Source: Clostridia bacterium (GTDB lineage Bacteria; Bacillota; Clostridia; Oscillospirales; Acutalibacteraceae). From it: a stretch of DNA of 64,000 nt. A program made the position numbers and the translations under genes. Below the pieces are notes generated by a model, which saw only the letters and a program-made list of their open reading frames with translations, was not told where the DNA came from and ran no database searches. The DNA lies in assembly GCA_017416765.1 (NCBI GenBank), contig JAFQBE010000019.1:1-64000 (forward strand). The letters are read 5' to 3'. Below, one piece after another: positions 61,846-64,000 of the stretch. How positions within the stretch are numbered: the stretch's first letter is position 1; each line of letters begins with the position of its first letter.

Positions 61846-62559
61846 ATGAAAATAGCAGTTCAGCTTTACAGCGTGCGTGACTGTATAAACAGCGCAGAGG
61901 ATTTTATGCACGTTCTTGAAGAGGTAAAAGCAATGGGCTACGAAGGCGTAGAATTTGCGGGTTACCACGGTGTTGATGCCGAAACTATAAAAGCAAAGCT
62001 TGACGAGCTCGGTCTTGTTGCTGTAGGTGCGCATATCGGTGTTGAAGATTATCTGCCTGAAAAAATTGAGCAGACCGTAGCATTCCATAAAACACTCGGC
62101 TGCCTTCACTGCGGCGTAGGCGGTGCAGCACACGATACGGTTGAAGAGTGCGAATATGCCGCAAAGGCTCTTGCAGCAGGTGCTGAAGCACTCGGCATAC
62201 CCACATATTACCACAACCATACAGAGGAATTTACTCCCCTTGAAAACGGCAAAATCGGTATGCAGATTTTTGCTGAACACACAAAGCTGGAGGTAGACAC
62301 ATACTGGAGCTTCTGTGCAGGTATAGATAACTACAATTATATTATGGAGAATAAGGACGATATCTGCCTTCTTCATGTTAAGGACGGTGTGGACCGTAAG
62401 CCCCGTGCACTCGGCGAGGGCGAATGTGATGTAGCCGCTGTTGTAAAGGCTGCAAAGGATGCGGGCATTGAATGGCTTGTAGTTGAAAACGATGACCCTG
62501 TACCCAACGGACTTGACGATATCAAACGCAGTATCACATACCTTAAAACTCTTCTTTGA
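61846..62559 (+). CDS. Sugar phosphate isomerase/epimerase (xylose isomerase-like TIM barrel)
   Basis: 237 aa of the AP endonuclease 2 fold: AVQLYSVRDCINSAEDFM, GYEGVEFAGYHG, PTYYHNHTEEF, DTYWSFCAGID and HVKDGVDRKP, supplying the metal-binding Glu, His and Asp residues at barrel strands. These isomerise or epimerise keto-sugars such as inosose or tagatose derivatives. Spaced 25 nt from the previous gene, same operon. Confidence 0.87.
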   Translation: MKIAVQLYSVRDCINSAEDFMHVLEEVKAMGYEGVEFAGYHGVDAETIKAKLDELGLVAVGAHIGVEDYLPEKIEQTVAFHKTLGCLHCGVGGAAHDTVEECEYAAKALAAGAEALGIPTYYHNHTEEFTPLENGKIGMQIFAEHTKLEVDTYWSFCAGIDNYNYIMENKDDICLLHVKDGVDRKPRALGEGECDVAAVVKAAKDAGIEWLVVENDDPVPNGLDDIKRSITYLKTLL

Positions 62560-62576
62560 TTAACAGGTGACGAAAA

Positions 62577-63542
62577 ATGAAAATAGGTGTAATTACAAAT
62601 CTTTTAGGTAACCTCCCCTTTGAAGAAGCATTGCAGTATTTCACATCAAAGGGTATTGAAATGGTTGAAATCGGCTGTGGCGGCTATCCCGGCACGCAGC
62701 ACGCTGACCCTGATGTTCTTCTGAATGATGAAGCAAAGCTTGAAGAATTCAAGGCGCTTATTGCAAAGTACAATGTTGAAATCAGCGCATTGAGCTGTCA
62801 CGCAAATCCCGTACACCCCAACAAGGAAATTGCAAAAGAGTTTGATTCAGCTATGCGCAAGGCAATCCTTCTTGCTGAAAAGCTCGGTGTACATCAGATT
62901 AATACTTTTTCCGGCTGTCCCGGTGACTGTGAAGAATCCAAGAATCCCAACTGGGTAACCTGCCCCTGGCCCAATGAATTCGGCGAAATTCTTGAATGGC
63001 AGTGGAATGAAGTTCTTATTCCCTACTGGAAAGAGTTTGTTGAGTTTGCAAAGGCACACGGTGTGGATAAAATTGCGCTTGAAATGCACCCCGGTTTCTG
63101 CGTTTATAACCCCGAAAGCCTGCTTAAATTAAGAGCAGCTGTCGGTCCTGAAATCGGTGCAAACTTTGACCCCAGCCACCTTATCTGGCAGGGTATTGAG
63201 CCTGTTGCGGCTATCCGTGCGCTCAAGGGTGCAATTTTCCATTTCCATGCAAAGGATACAAAGGTTGATAAGTACAACACAGCCGTAAACGGTGTGCTTG
63301 ATGTTAAGCCCTATTCCGACGAAATCAATCGTTCCTGGGTGTTCCGTTCAGTCGGCTACGGCAACGATGAAACCTACTGGAAGGATATTATTTCCAACCT
63401 TCGCATGGTCGGCTACGATTATGCAATCAGCATTGAGCATGAGGATTCGCTCATGAGTCAGAATGAAGGCTTCACAAAGGCTATTGATATGCTCAAGCGT
63501 GCAGTCATGAAGGAAGAACCATGCACCATGTGGTGGGTTTGA
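62577..63542 (+). CDS. Sugar phosphate isomerase/epimerase, second paralogue
   Basis: 321 aa, same fold but longer than its neighbour: GVITNLLGNLPFEEALQYFTSKG, EISALSCHANPVHP, INTFSGCPGD, IALEMHPGFCVY, GANFDPSHLIWQG, HFHAKDTKVD and SIEHEDSL. The metal-coordinating E, D, H and E residues are all present. The insertion around 325-470 nt (WVTCPWPNEFGEILEWQWNE) is characteristic of the longer subfamily. It lies 17 nt after the first epimerase gene. Confidence 0.88.
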   Translation: MKIGVITNLLGNLPFEEALQYFTSKGIEMVEIGCGGYPGTQHADPDVLLNDEAKLEEFKALIAKYNVEISALSCHANPVHPNKEIAKEFDSAMRKAILLAEKLGVHQINTFSGCPGDCEESKNPNWVTCPWPNEFGEILEWQWNEVLIPYWKEFVEFAKAHGVDKIALEMHPGFCVYNPESLLKLRAAVGPEIGANFDPSHLIWQGIEPVAAIRALKGAIFHFHAKDTKVDKYNTAVNGVLDVKPYSDEINRSWVFRSVGYGNDETYWKDIISNLRMVGYDYAISIEHEDSLMSQNEGFTKAIDMLKRAVMKEEPCTMWWV

Positions 63543-63606
63543 TTGAGGTAATAAGTAATAGTGAATAGGTAATGAGTATTACTTCAAGAAAGGCTTGGTT
63601 GTCATT

Positions 63607-64000
63607 ATGATTAACAATAAAATCGGTCATGCAGTTATTGGCTATGGCGGTATGGGTCACTTCCATGGCAGACGCTGTCAGAGTATAGATAAACTCGAAT
63701 TTTTAGGCTTTTATGATATTGACCTGGCTGTTCAGAAAAAAGGTGAAGAAGAGGGCGCACACAGCTATTTGAGCCGTGCAGAGCTTCTCAATGATGAAAG
63801 GATAGACCTTGTAACAGTTGCAACACCGAATGATGTTCACAAGGAAATAGTTATTGATGCACTTCGTGCAGGCAAAAATGTAATCTGCGAAAAGCCCGTT
63901 ACAATGTCCAGCGAAGACCTTGAAGAAATGATAGCTGTTGCCAACGAAACAGGCAAAGTGTTCACCGTTCATCAGAACAGACGCTGGGATGGCGACTATT
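63607..64000 (+). CDS. Gfo/Idh/MocA-family oxidoreductase, 3' partial
   Basis: The first 131 residues are visible: Rossmann segment AVIGYGGMGHFHGRRCQ, VTVATPNDVHKEI and the signature CEKPVTMSSEDLEEM, then HQNRRWDGDY at the window edge. A second oxidoreductase of the same operon, different in sequence from the first (60720). AAAGG is 13 nt before the ATG, a rather weak site. It continues past 64000. Confidence 0.9.
   Translation, partial: MINNKIGHAVIGYGGMGHFHGRRCQSIDKLEFLGFYDIDLAVQKKGEEEGAHSYLSRAELLNDERIDLVTVATPNDVHKEIVIDALRAGKNVICEKPVTMSSEDLEEMIAVANETGKVFTVHQNRRWDGDY

Noticed and set aside
1..64000. tRNA, rRNA, CRISPR arrays and complete insertion sequences
   Set aside because: No tRNA-like T-loop/anticodon pattern, no regularly spaced repeats, and no transposase gene was recognised on either strand. 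This was a by-eye reading and a tRNA scan would be needed to be certain.

Overview
The window looks like chromosome of an anaerobic, spore-forming-lineage gut or rumen Firmicute, most likely Clostridia close to Oscillospiraceae/Ruminococcaceae. The reasons are a moderate GC content, strong AGGAGG-type ribosome binding sites, textbook sigma-A promoters, a yaaL-bofA pair typical of endospore formers, a lysine riboswitch, an NADP-type glutamate dehydrogenase, and intracellular glycoside hydrolases. No rRNA, tRNA or CRISPR array was seen. Products were assigned by reading motifs; no database search was possible.

Layout. 1-1000: 3' part of a tyrosine integrase, probably the right edge of an integrated element that lies mostly outside the window. 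1064-6482 (minus): an XRE regulator with its own promoter and operator-like palindrome, a small repeat protein, a GT2 glycosyltransferase, a large beta-rich surface-type protein, and an M14-peptidase-like protein that has lost its zinc ligands. 6597-8381: glmS. 8394-16453 (minus): one continuous aromatic amino acid operon (DAHP synthase, tyrA, aroB, aroA, aroC, pheA, an aroE-aroK fusion, aroQ). It encodes every step from PEP and erythrose-4-phosphate to prephenate plus both branch enzymes. Its 16454-16702 leader holds a strong promoter, a short Phe/Tyr-rich leader peptide and an intrinsic terminator with a competing hairpin: a peptide-based attenuator, which is the most notable finding here.

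16830-30972: a PHP phosphoesterase, a GH95 fucosidase, yaaL-bofA, manA, an ABC-F ATPase, a GH78 rhamnosidase, a lysine riboswitch with an NhaC-type transporter carrying a DnaJ-like cysteine motif, an alanine/sodium symporter, a GNAT acetyltransferase and a CE15-type esterase. 31288-34331: paaK, a double-ACT protein, a MinD-like ATPase and mgsA. 34419-41164: a housekeeping run (hisS, aspS, ftsY, rdgB, yhbY, nadD, yqeK and a flavin reductase).

41211-53460: mscS, a large unknown membrane protein, a 243-bp element bounded by 28-bp perfect inverted repeats, a secreted alpha/beta hydrolase, an MBOAT/DHHW acyl-transfer pair, a GDPD phosphodiesterase, a secreted three-repeat protein, a CofE-like protein and MgtC. 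53836-64000: gdhA behind repeated upstream motifs, an AT-rich acyltransferase, a phosphoesterase plus ceramidase-like operon whose leader carries a small transposon-like repeat, a YgjV protein, and a sugar or polyol catabolic operon (Gfo/Idh/MocA and TIM-barrel epimerases) that runs off the right edge. Three copies of an approximately 190-bp repeat with terminal inverted repeats (21570, 30979, 59701) tie the window together as a genome-wide MITE-like family.
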